A DNA stretch of 13,639 nucleotides from Ectocarpus siliculosus (taxonomy: Eukaryota; Sar; Phaeophyceae; Ectocarpales; Ectocarpaceae). Shown one piece after another: positions 9,401 through 13,639 of this stretch. The notes under the pieces are model-generated. The model was not told the origin of the DNA. It searched no databases and worked only from the letters and a program-made list of their open reading frames with translations. The position numbers were made by a program, and so were the translations under genes. Location: contig FN649751.1 in assembly GCA_000310025.1 (NCBI GenBank), positions 3,210,077 to 3,223,715 on the forward strand, read 5' to 3'. The stretch's first letter is position 1, and every line of letters begins with the position of its first letter.

Positions 9401-10046
9401 GGGATGCGAGGTCAATGGTCTAATGACTACGGCATGCACGACTATGAGTACACCCCCCCCCCCCCCCCCCTCCCAGGCGGATTTTCGAAGCTCGATTGCT
9501 CCACAACCACGCTTGCACCAACACCAATAATGGTGGTCTTGGAAACATCTCATCGAGGGCATTCTTTAGACTTGTCGGGAATATTTCCTCACCCAGAGTT
9601 GGTTGTGGAGCAATCGAGCTTTGAAAGACGGTCTCGGGGTGTAGAAGCAGCCCCCGTTGCTCACAGTTTGTTCTTACCTCTGCCCCCGCACCACGCGAAA
9701 TATGCAGCCGACGGCCGCGACCGACCTCCCCGGTTTGGACGGCTCGTCGGACAGCGATGAGGACGTCGCCGCGGACGGCTCAGCCGCCGCCGCCGAGGCG
9801 CAGGCAACGGTAGCAGCAGCGGCAGCGGCCGTCGAGCCCGAGCCGGAGAGCTCGGAGGCGGCGCGGGCGGCGGCGGCCGCGCTCGAGGCCGCGGTTGCGT
9901 CCGGAGACGTGGTGTACCCCAAGAACGACCCCACGCACGACGCCGACAAGGACGGAGAGGACGACCTGGACGGGGGCATCGTGAACGGGGAGGAGGGGGA
10001 GGGGGAGGAGCTGGCGGCGTCGGTTGGCTCGAAAGAAAGCTCTTGA
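94..10046 (+). CDS. KEA: K+/H+ antiporter, KEA/KefC (CPA2) type with RCK domain; 5'-partial, 11 exons
   Basis: Cation/proton antiporter exchanging K+ for H+ across a membrane, regulated through a nucleotide-binding RCK (TrkA-N) domain. Exons: 94-429, 1543-1669, 2743-2927, 3760-3876, 4616-4720, 5402-5551, 6294-6490, 7227-7380, 7734-7938, 8288-8532, 9708-10046. All ten introns are GT-AG and their phases (0,1,0,0,0,0,2,0,1,0) join one uninterrupted frame of 719 codons plus TGA. Residues counted from position 94: 1-340 antiporter membrane domain (MGLELS, LSSSAFVLQ, FQ|DLAVVP, TLGAFLAG, TGLLLSQ|GGEFAFV); about 365-526 RCK domain with GYGRIG at 371-376 and Asp394 closing the second strand; 527-719 acidic Ala-rich tail. 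The motif IFARAQD after the Rossmann half closely resembles plastid KEA1-3 as I remember them. The first helices and any transit peptide are upstream. Family call is firm; paralogue (KEA1/2 or KEA3) and plastid location are inference. No introns were confirmed by transcripts. Confidence 0.93.
430..1542 (+). other. KEA intron 1 (1113 bp)
   Basis: GT-AG, phase 0, inside the QD motif. The donor side is purine-rich and contains an imperfect 16-bp direct repeat (441-456 and 476-491, one mismatch). A long CT-rich tract runs about 900-1025. No coding exon is supported inside. Confidence 0.85.
1543..1669 (+). CDS. KEA exon b: DLAVVPLL ion-site helix
   Basis: Starts with DLAVVPLLVAIPLLAGGGGG after acceptor CTCAG, so the QD pair typical of K+/H+ members of CPA2 is split by the preceding intron (Q ends exon a, D begins here). 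It continues with an alanine-rich loop and helix IALGLIAFI. The exon ends in phase 1 before GTATGA. The aspartate is the expected cation/proton-binding residue by family knowledge. Confidence 0.93.
1670..2742 (+). other. KEA intron 2 (1073 bp) with TTG/TCG and CTG triplet tracts
   Basis: GT-AG, phase 1. Contains a TTG/TCG triplet tract at 1686-1718 directly behind the donor, a short GTCC repeat near 2018-2031, and CTG/TTG tracts around 2399-2418. It ends in a strong pyrimidine tract. Open frames here are triplet-repeat artefacts. Confidence 0.85.
2743..2927 (+). CDS. KEA exon c: EAFLAVILLTV and TLGAFLAG helices
   Basis: The first two bases complete a Gly codon from exon b. The exon encodes a short polar linker (KNILSRFFLLVAKSKSQ), a helix AFLAVILLTVIALSS, and the conserved LGLSGTLGAFLAGTLLADT stretch that is diagnostic of KefB/KefC/KEA. 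The acceptor at 2740-2742 follows a long, strong pyrimidine tract. The donor is GTTAGG, phase 0. Confidence 0.94.
2928..3759 (+). other. KEA intron 3 (832 bp)
   Basis: GT-AG, phase 0. Holds a 12-base C run (3224-3235) and a TC microsatellite (3553-3567). Nothing coding is supported. Confidence 0.85.
3760..3876 (+). CDS. KEA exon d: FRALLLGMFFMTVG helix
   Basis: Encodes 39 residues starting VEADIAPFRALLLGMFFMTVGFEIDL, the well-conserved KefC/KEA helix in which PFR-LLLG-FF-T-G recurs. The acceptor is CCCCAAG, an AAG rather than the usual YAG, after a T-rich tract. The donor is GTGAGT, phase 0. Confidence 0.93.
3877..4615 (+). other. KEA intron 4 (739 bp) with TCG/TCC triplet tract
   Basis: GT-AG, phase 0. 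The TCG/TCC tract at about 3943-3979 would read as poly-serine and makes a false extension of exon d. An AATAAATA stretch near 4372 is a possible cryptic poly(A) hexamer. No exon recognised. Confidence 0.85.
4616..4720 (+). CDS. KEA exon e: helix leading into TGLLLSQ
   Basis: Encodes 35 residues: helix LLAMKAAIIALIALAFGLS, then QQTGLLLSQ, the first half of the conserved GLLL-QGGEFAFV motif. Phase 0 at both ends. The donor is GTGTGA, weaker than its neighbours. Confidence 0.93.
4721..5401 (+). other. KEA intron 5 (681 bp)
   Basis: GT-AG, phase 0, between SQ and GGEFAF. No repeats beyond short runs and nothing coding seen. Confidence 0.85.
5402..5551 (+). CDS. KEA exon f: GGEFAFV and last membrane helix
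   Basis: Completes the LLLSQ|GGEFAFVAFGMAE motif across the intron and adds the last membrane helix, LCKLLLTTVAISMAATPAL, ending VADQ. The TPAL end of that helix is standard in the family just before the cytosolic or stromal regulatory part. The acceptor is GAGCAG, with little pyrimidine tract. Phase 0 at both ends. Confidence 0.93.
5552..6293 (+). other. KEA intron 6 (742 bp)
   Basis: GT-AG, phase 0, separating the membrane domain from the RCK exons. Holds a CT microsatellite inside a short inverted repeat (5816-5859) and an 11-base G run (5953-5963). Nothing coding seen. Confidence 0.85.
5816..5859. repeat. CT microsatellite bracketed by an 8-bp inverted repeat
   Basis: Eleven CT units (5822-5843) lie between AAGCCGCT (5816-5823) and AGCGGCTT (5852-5859), which are perfect reverse complements. 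The pair could fold as a hairpin with the CT tract in its loop. Confidence 0.8.
6294..6490 (+). CDS. KEA exon g: linker and first Rossmann half of RCK domain
   Basis: After an acidic linker (DSESDEIRQGD) it encodes FVVVCGYGRIGRLVCELL, a beta strand plus the GxGxxG dinucleotide-binding loop, and then FVAFDNNP with the acidic residue at the end of strand 2 expected for NAD(H)-type binding. The exon opens with an ATG, which is internal here and not a translation start. It ends in phase 2 at GTGAGA. Confidence 0.94.
6491..7226 (+). other. KEA intron 7 (736 bp)
   Basis: GT-AG, phase 2, inside the Rossmann fold. Immediately behind the donor is a C-rich stretch with an 11-base C run (6506-6516). 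An imperfect dyad of GTCGGAGGT type lies near 6899-6944. Nothing coding seen. Confidence 0.85.
7227..7380 (+). CDS. KEA exon h: YGDV central RCK strands
   Basis: The first base completes an Arg codon. The exon encodes GLPVFYGDVMRPEVLNAF, the conserved GDxxxPxxL segment of TrkA-N domains, followed by strand AKAVICTLSE and helix TTTAVVNLRREFPDLP. Acceptor CCACAG, donor GTGAGA, phase 0. Confidence 0.94.
7381..7733 (+). other. KEA intron 8 (353 bp)
   Basis: GT-AG, phase 0. Contains an imperfect direct repeat (7435-7459 and 7478-7503) and a GATAAG doublet near 7398-7410. The sequence just before the acceptor is A-rich, not pyrimidine-rich. Confidence 0.83.
7435..7503. repeat. Imperfect direct repeat in intron 8
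   Basis: GTCTGAACGGAAGGAGGGTT at 7435 recurs as GTCTGAATGGTAGGAGGGTT at 7478, followed by near-identical bases. The period is about 43 bp, giving about two copies. Confidence 0.7.
7734..7938 (+). CDS. KEA exon i: IFARAQD, end of RCK domain
   Basis: Begins IFARAQDARHQKNLA, matching the P-(I/V)-(Y/F)-A-R-A-(Q/R)-D signature, then VVAMVPTLPEDSIIVSL and a helix with GAVLRSLGCTADEVNVLL of the kind found after the RCK core in plastid KEAs. Acceptor GCGCAG sits in a T-poor context; the downstream CCCAG at 7748-7752 would delete the signature, so the upstream site is preferred. Phase 1 at the donor GTGAGG. Confidence 0.9.
7939..8287 (+). other. KEA intron 9 (349 bp)
   Basis: GT-AG, phase 1. Contains a GT microsatellite (8046-8062), a 12-bp direct repeat GCATGGGTGTAC (8081-8092, 8100-8111) and an AG-rich tract (8169-8210). 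Confidence 0.85.
8288..8532 (+). CDS. KEA exon j: post-RCK region turning into Ala-rich tail
   Basis: Opens with acidic LENEEDDNLFEQLGIQKSM, followed by a stretch of normal complexity (VETYTENPILKDAGG). From about 8398 it becomes low complexity, rich in Ala, Asp, Lys and Glu, ending in an almost pure alanine/valine run. Acceptor TTTGCAG is strong; the donor GTGAGC lies directly behind AAAG. The tail is probably disordered or a weak helix. Confidence 0.88.
8814..8992. repeat. Three-copy 66-68 bp tandem repeat with internal dyads
   Basis: Copies start at 8814, 8882 and 8948 (the third is partial). Each has GGGTTTTCGTCGCTT, then GCAACGACGTTGTAAAA, a C-rich run of variable length, and GTTTGCCATC. 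CGTCG and CGACG form a 5-bp dyad around TTGGCA-like bases, overlapping the near-palindrome CAACGACGTTG. Copies differ mostly in the C run and in a few single bases, so the expansion looks recent. Confidence 0.9.
9453..9470. repeat. 18-base C homopolymer
   Basis: Uninterrupted C run just before the inverted repeat in intron 10. Its length in the assembly should be treated as approximate. Confidence 0.9.
9480..9629. repeat. Long inverted repeat (27-bp arms, 90-base loop): MITE-like or pre-mRNA hairpin
   Basis: Arm 9483-9509 pairs with 9600-9626: 22 bp perfect (9488-9509 with 9600-9621), one G-T position, then four more pairs. The loop contains a smaller hairpin CACCAATAATGGTG. No clear target-site duplication is visible next to the arms. 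It may be a small foldback element or a structured RNA; no coding content. Confidence 0.85.
9708..10046 (+). CDS. KEA exon k: acidic Ala-rich C-terminus with DxDxDG loop, stop codon
   Basis: Encodes 112 residues and TGA at 10044-10046. After GLDGSSDSDEDVAADG comes a second alanine-rich run, then VVYPKNDPTHDADKDGEDDLDGG and a glutamate-rich end. The DADKDGEDD stretch fits the DxDxDGxxD calcium-loop pattern, but lacks the hydrophobic residue at position 8 and the acidic residue at position 12 of a true EF-hand. Phase 0 acceptor TATGCAG. The frame is open upstream of the acceptor, so the exact edge is slightly less certain. Confidence 0.85.
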   Translation, partial: PTAATDLPGLDGSSDSDEDVAADGSAAAAEAQATVAAAAAAVEPEPESSEAARAAAAALEAAVASGDVVYPKNDPTHDADKDGEDDLDGGIVNGEEGEGEELAASVGSKESS

Positions 10047-12112
10047 GTGTTTAAGTTGCTTGAAGCAGTAGCAGTAGTTCGAGTTTTTTTTGTTGGCGTC
10101 TGTCTGTCTGTCTGTCCTGGGTTAGTTAAGGGTGTGTCATTGTTTTGTTTTTCTTATTTTGTTTTTTTTCCGTGTGATGCGACGGAACAGGTGCGGTATT
10201 GTTTCGAATGGTGCCCCTCTTGTCTTGACGGAATCGTTGGGTTGGAGAAAGACAGACTAGACAGCGACAGAGCACGTGCAACAGAAATAAATGGTTGTGA
10301 TTATTACCAAGTCCAATACCCTTTTTCCTCGCGAAAGGGAGTCAACGCTTTTTTGCGTGATCGCTCTGCGTGCTGGAGATATGTCGGCCCATTTTTTGTC
10401 TACTTTTTACTCGACCGACTGACCGACCGAGTCGGAGACGATAGGTTGTGGGTACGAGACGCAGTTTGTTAGTTTTGAGTGTGGGAACGGGAGTGGACGG
10501 CGAGGAAGTGGATGGTACATATGCATACCACACTCGTCGTTTTTCTTTCGAGTTTCTTGAACATGCGTGGCTCAACTGGGCTGCCTGTGTACACGTTTTA
10601 CCCGATGAATGGTATTGTATGGGTGTGTATCCAGGAAGCACTGACTGGTGTGATACCCACTTTTTCGCCCCGTTGACAGCAGAGTTGTTTGCTGCCAATT
10701 TTTAAGCTACTGCTGTAGCATGCAGTTGTGGCACGCCGACTTGCAGCGTATCGAGGTTTGGCCATGGAAAATATGAAGCGACACACAAAAACGCAGGCGT
10801 GATTAATTAACGAGCTTTAGTGTTGGTTGATCGTGTCTCGCTCCGGGAGGGCGCACTCGGATGGGCAGTACGTACATACCATTATTGCAGGGTTATGGGT
10901 AGACTAAAACTGCCATGGTGATGGCTCGACCGCTCTAACTCCTACGTGCGCTCCATGACAATGTTACTACCCTCATCGTGTGTGAATAAAGTCTTGTAGT
11001 CTAATCGTAGATAGGTCGAAGAGGATACTGTCTCTAGGAGGAGTAGGAGTGAGTACCGTGAGCGAATGAATGCAGAGTGATGGCGCCCATAGCGTGGGCC
11101 TACCCAACTCGACCTCAATGGCAGTGTTGTGGTGTAGCGTGCACCGTTCACCATGGAGGGAAATCGTCGGTTCATGTAATATCCATGCAATGCGCGCTGG
11201 AGATCGACCACCTAGCTATTTAGTCATTTAGTCATTCCGTTAGTGCGCCATGAAAGTGGTACGCATTTGCATATGCATACAAACATGTAAAATCCGATTC
11301 CCCGTGTGTGTGTGTGTCCCTTTAGTCGCCAAGTGTCCGTGTGGTCGCTCTCTATGCATATATATACATGTACATACTGGTGTAGTACAGCTGTGGTCAT
11401 CGCTACGCACTGCTTCCTGTAGTGCAGACGAAAGACACATTATTACTTTCTTCCTGTACTCCGCGACCCTAACAGATCACGCTCAGAATCTTCCCCGTGA
11501 ATAAGATACAGTTTCTGGCTTTCGTTTTTGCCCTGCAGCACCGCTCCGCAGCATGTAGAAGTCCAAAGGTAGTCTACACTCTCTGTAGACCTTCACAGCA
11601 GATTATATCTTGGAACACACACGTCGCACGGGTAAATGCACACCACCCAGGCCCGCTCGGCCAAAGTTTTGCTGATCCATCCGCAGTGCGCTCGCACCTG
11701 CTGAGCTCTACTCTCTTCTTCGCGTATCTCGGTAGGCGTGGCGTGGGGCATGTGTGTGTGTTGTCGGTCGTCGATGTCTCAGGGGGGGGGGGGGGCGCCC
11801 GGCGGCAGCCCCCAAAACAGAGCACGCGAGCAATGAGCAGGAATATTTCCGGGGGGTCCTTTCGCTCCCAATTTCCACCAGGCAAATATTCGGCATTCCA
11901 TCTTGGTTATACACAGCAAGTTGCGCCGTGTATTAGTTTTTTTTGTTGCGCCGCCTCTGGTCTGGTCGCATAATATCCGTTGTGTGTCATCGTCCTGTGC
12001 TTGTTTGTTTGGGGTGTCTTGTGTCGAAAACGCTCATCATTACGCGCTCACGCCCCCCCGCGCGCCCACGGAGCGCGCCTGGCCTGTACCTACCCCCACG
12101 GGTGTCCTCCTG
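10047..12112 (+). other. KEA 3' UTR and intergenic DNA, no supportable gene
   Basis: The first part is presumably 3' UTR; brown algae are known for long ones. It contains a GTCT tetranucleotide tract (10098-10116) and AATAAA at 10286-10291 and 10985-10990. Further on are ATTTAGTC twice plus a partial copy (11218-11236), an AT run that could act as a TATA-like element (about 11358-11366), and a 14-base G run (11782-11795). Open frames here (for example 11497-11973) run across the G tract, lack recognisable motifs and are taken as chance. The TF promoter must lie here but I cannot place it. Confidence 0.6.
10985..10990 (+). terminator. Candidate poly(A) signal AATAAA for KEA
   Basis: AATAAA sits about 940 bp behind the stop, with GT-rich bases downstream (CTTGTAGTC). 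The earlier AATAAA at 10286 is an alternative. Hexamer use in this lineage is loose, so this is weak. Confidence 0.3.
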
Positions 12113-12206
12113 ATGAAGCCGAACAACGACGGGGAGCCCCGCAAAAGGAGTAGGTTGACCAGGCAGGCGTGCGATTCGTGCGCGAAAAAGAAGCGACAGT
12201 GTACAG
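12113..12206 (+). CDS. Zn2Cys6 exon 1: basic N-terminus and first three cysteines
   Basis: Encodes MKPNNDGEPRKRSRLTRQ then ACDSCAKKKRQCT. It ends in phase 1 before GTAGGT, right after the third zinc-ligand cysteine and one threonine. Confidence 0.85.
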
Positions 12207-13225
12207 GTAGGTGGGCTGAGAGCTCGCTCTCTCTCTCTCTCTCGTCTCTCGCTCTTCGCATTTTGCTGCGTAGCGAGTTGTGATAGGAGAATACACGTAG
12301 GTGAGAGAGGAGTCTAGGTTAAAAAGCGAACGGAGGAGACGTTTGTGTGTACTGGCAGGGTCACTAGCTTGTGGTTTTGCCTGCTGTACTGCCTACTATC
12401 TGCTCGAGAGAGTCGAAATGAGGTTGCCGTGGTCATTTTTGTTGGTCATCTCACCCACACACATCATCACCAGAACATGAAACAACCAATCACGCATCAC
12501 CCGACAGATTGATTTGCTTCAAGACGCGTCTGTCTTGTGCTCTCTTCTCCGGCCGCGCTGGGTATACGCGGCCTGCACACTTACTTCTCCAGGGGATACG
12601 CCGTGCCAGCGTTGTAAACGGACGGGAGTTGAGTGCGTCTACTCTGTCAAAGCGATTGTGCGGAAACGATCTAGAGACGGCGGTGAGGGTGGCAAGAAGG
12701 TTTCATCGAGAACAAAATCGGCGCCGCCGGCGTCGCCATCGCCAGCATCGTCGACCACGACTTTTGCTTCGGCAACGGCCTTGCCTGGGCCGGCGACCCA
12801 AGTCTCGTGTGGAACGGGACTGGGTGGGTTGGACGAGAGTCGCTACCTGTCCATCTTCTTGGTGGAGTGTTGCCCAATGTGAGTAGTCAGTTTTACTGCT
12901 TTCTTGCTGTCTGTCATCGATCTGTCTACGGCGCTACACCAGTAAAACCAAACATCAGTTGTTTCAGTTGCACTGCAACTACAAAATGAAATGAAAATGG
13001 GAATATTTCAGCACGGTCGGTGTCGTCCTTGACGCAGGGAGCCAAACCGCTCTACCCCGCACTCTTGCGTGCAGTTTCCCCAAGAGTATCTTTCCACAAG
13101 TGGTGTTGACCCACCACGCATCATCAAAGGGCGTAGTAGGAGGTTCGTTCGCCACCGACGTTGTTGTCGGCGGTGATAAGAAAATACTTCAAGTAGATCA
13201 CTACAAATGCATAGACTATTTTTAA
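12113..13225 (+). CDS. Zn2Cys6 (GAL4-type zinc cluster) transcription factor, 2 firm exons plus a proposed third
   Basis: Probable nuclear DNA-binding regulator. Exons 12113-12206 and 12593-12878, plus proposed 13012-13225, give 197 residues. The cluster is complete: Cys20, 23, 30, 36, 39 and 46 in C-x2-C-x6-C-x5-C-x2-C-x6-C spacing, with the loop proline right before Cys36. The basic motif RKRSR flanks the cluster on both sides (10-14 and 55-59) and could serve nuclear import. A Ser/Pro/Ala/Thr-rich linker follows, then SRYLSIFLVECCP, which may begin the regulatory part. The start at 12113 puts the cluster near the N-terminus as usual, but the frame is open back to an ATG at 11903 (70 more residues), so the start is unsure. 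The length is short for the family, so more exons may lie beyond the window. Targets are unknown. Confidence 0.8.
12207..12592 (+). other. Intron in the zinc-cluster loop (386 bp)
   Basis: GT-AG, phase 1, between the two halves of the zinc cluster. Contains a CT microsatellite (12227-12243). The acceptor TTACTTCTCCAG has a good pyrimidine tract. Reading through it hits stops, so splicing is required for a functional cluster. Confidence 0.85.
12593..12878 (+). CDS. Zn2Cys6 exon 2: last three cysteines and Ser/Pro-rich linker
   Basis: Completes Gly32, then DTPCQRCKRTGVECVYS, the second half of the cluster, followed by basic RKRSRDGGEGGKK, a low-complexity Ser/Pro/Thr/Ala linker and a hydrophobic end ESRYLSIFLVECCP. 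The donor GTGAGT at 12879 is near consensus, phase 2. Without splicing the frame stops two codons later (TGA at 12880), giving a 127-residue protein. Confidence 0.87.
12879..13011 (+). other. Proposed second intron of the Zn2Cys6 gene (133 bp)
   Basis: Near-consensus donor GTGAGT, proposed acceptor ATTTCAG. The intron is much shorter than others here and has a weak pyrimidine tract. Alternative CAG acceptors upstream (near 12957-12966) lead to a stop within about ten codons. Confidence 0.45.
13012..13225 (+). CDS. Proposed Zn2Cys6 exon 3 (70 codons, TAA), no start codon
   Basis: The first base completes an Ile codon, then the frame runs 70 codons to TAA at 13223-13225, starting TVGVVLDAGSQTALP and ending DHYKCIDYF. 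It has no ATG, so it is visible only as an exon. Support is phase match plus openness; no family motif is recognised. Possible internal donors (near 13086 and 13190) could lead on to exons beyond the window. Confidence 0.45.
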
Positions 13226-13639
13226 CATTTCACCCGCACACCGCTGTTGTTGTTGTCGGCATTTTTTATTTTGTTATGGGAGAAAAACCTCGTCGTATTG
13301 ATTGACCTTACCCAAAAACTATCGTAGTTGTATGCTACCTCTCTTGGGGCGCAAGTTACAGACAGCAGTCCTGCTAAGAAGTTTTTCACTTGAGATGGGT
13401 TGGTTGTGAATCGCATGCTACGTTGGTGTTTGGTGGCGTTCGACGCACTGCTGTCCAATGATGAAAATATTATGACGCGCATCCCCTGTAGTTGCGATAT
13501 TTTAGGTTGTGGTCGCGTTTCCTAGCGTACAAGATGGTGACCGAAGTAAATGTTGTCTCTAAATCGCCGGGGGGGGGGTGGGGGGGTGCTCCGTTCGCAC
13601 AAGTAATGCAACAGCCAGGGCAAATTTGCGGATCAAAGT
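13226..13639. other. Downstream DNA, nothing recognised
   Basis: A-T richer sequence with a G-rich run (13569-13586). It could be 3' UTR or another intron of the zinc-cluster gene. A minus-strand open frame at 13222-13482 has no motif and is not called. Confidence 0.5.

Larger units (their letters stand above)
8533..9707 (+). other. KEA intron 10 (1175 bp), repeat-rich
   Basis: GT-AG, phase 0, lying between the two alanine-rich tail exons. It carries a GTCCCCC short repeat (about 8785-8808), the 66-68 bp tandem repeat, an 18-base C run and a long inverted repeat (listed separately). Open frames on either strand here are made by the tandem repeat. Confidence 0.8.

Noticed and set aside
9934-9969. 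True EF-hand in the KEA tail
   Set aside because: DADKDGEDDLDG lacks the hydrophobic residue at position 8 and the acidic residue at position 12, and no flanking helices are seen.
10942-11211. 89-codon minus-strand frame, and an LTR-like look (AATAAA, later TGGCGCCC resembling a primer-binding site)
   Set aside because: No terminal TG...CA pair, no duplicated flank, no retroelement protein nearby; an 8-base match is chance level.
11497-11973. 158-codon plus-strand open frame upstream of the zinc-cluster gene
   Set aside because: It crosses a 14-base G run, has no motif or repeat of known kind, and is in the expected promoter/5' UTR zone.

Overview
The window looks like nuclear DNA from an intron-rich eukaryote, most likely a brown alga or close stramenopile relative (Ectocarpus-like). 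The evidence is a single transporter gene cut into at least 11 short, GC-rich exons by 10 GT-AG introns averaging about 780 bp, introns full of CT/TTG/poly-C tracts, alanine-rich low-complexity protein tails, and a gene space with no operons or Shine-Dalgarno sites. The species is an inference; nothing in the window names it. Nearly all long open frames other than the exons below are shadows or intron read-through.

Region 1 (1-10046, + strand): the 3' part of a gene for a CPA2-type K+/H+ antiporter of the KEA/KefC family. Eleven exons join in phase into 719 residues plus a TGA stop. They give about ten of the membrane helices (first helices lie upstream of the window), the ion-site QD motif, a TrkA-N/RCK nucleotide-binding domain with GYGRIG, and an acidic, alanine-rich C-terminal tail with a DxDxDG calcium-loop-like motif. 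The closest remembered relatives are the plastid KEA1-3 exchangers of plants and diatoms, so a plastid or other organelle K+/H+ exchange role is likely but not shown, because the N-terminus is missing.

Region 2 (10047-12112): 3' UTR and intergenic DNA without a supportable gene; AATAAA hexamers lie at 10286 and 10985.

Region 3 (12113-13225, + strand): a probable Zn2Cys6 (GAL4-type zinc cluster) transcription factor. Exon 1 carries the first three cysteines and exon 2 the other three, with the intron in the loop between them. A third exon without any start codon (13012-13225) is proposed from phase continuity. 13226-13639 holds nothing I can support.

The two genes are adjacent in the same orientation, but nothing suggests they work together. 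I see no CRISPR array, phage, operon or defence-like system. The most unusual non-coding structures sit in the last antiporter intron (8533-9707): a three-copy 66-68 bp tandem repeat with an internal dyad, and a 27-bp inverted repeat around a 90-base loop that could be a MITE or a small-RNA-type hairpin.
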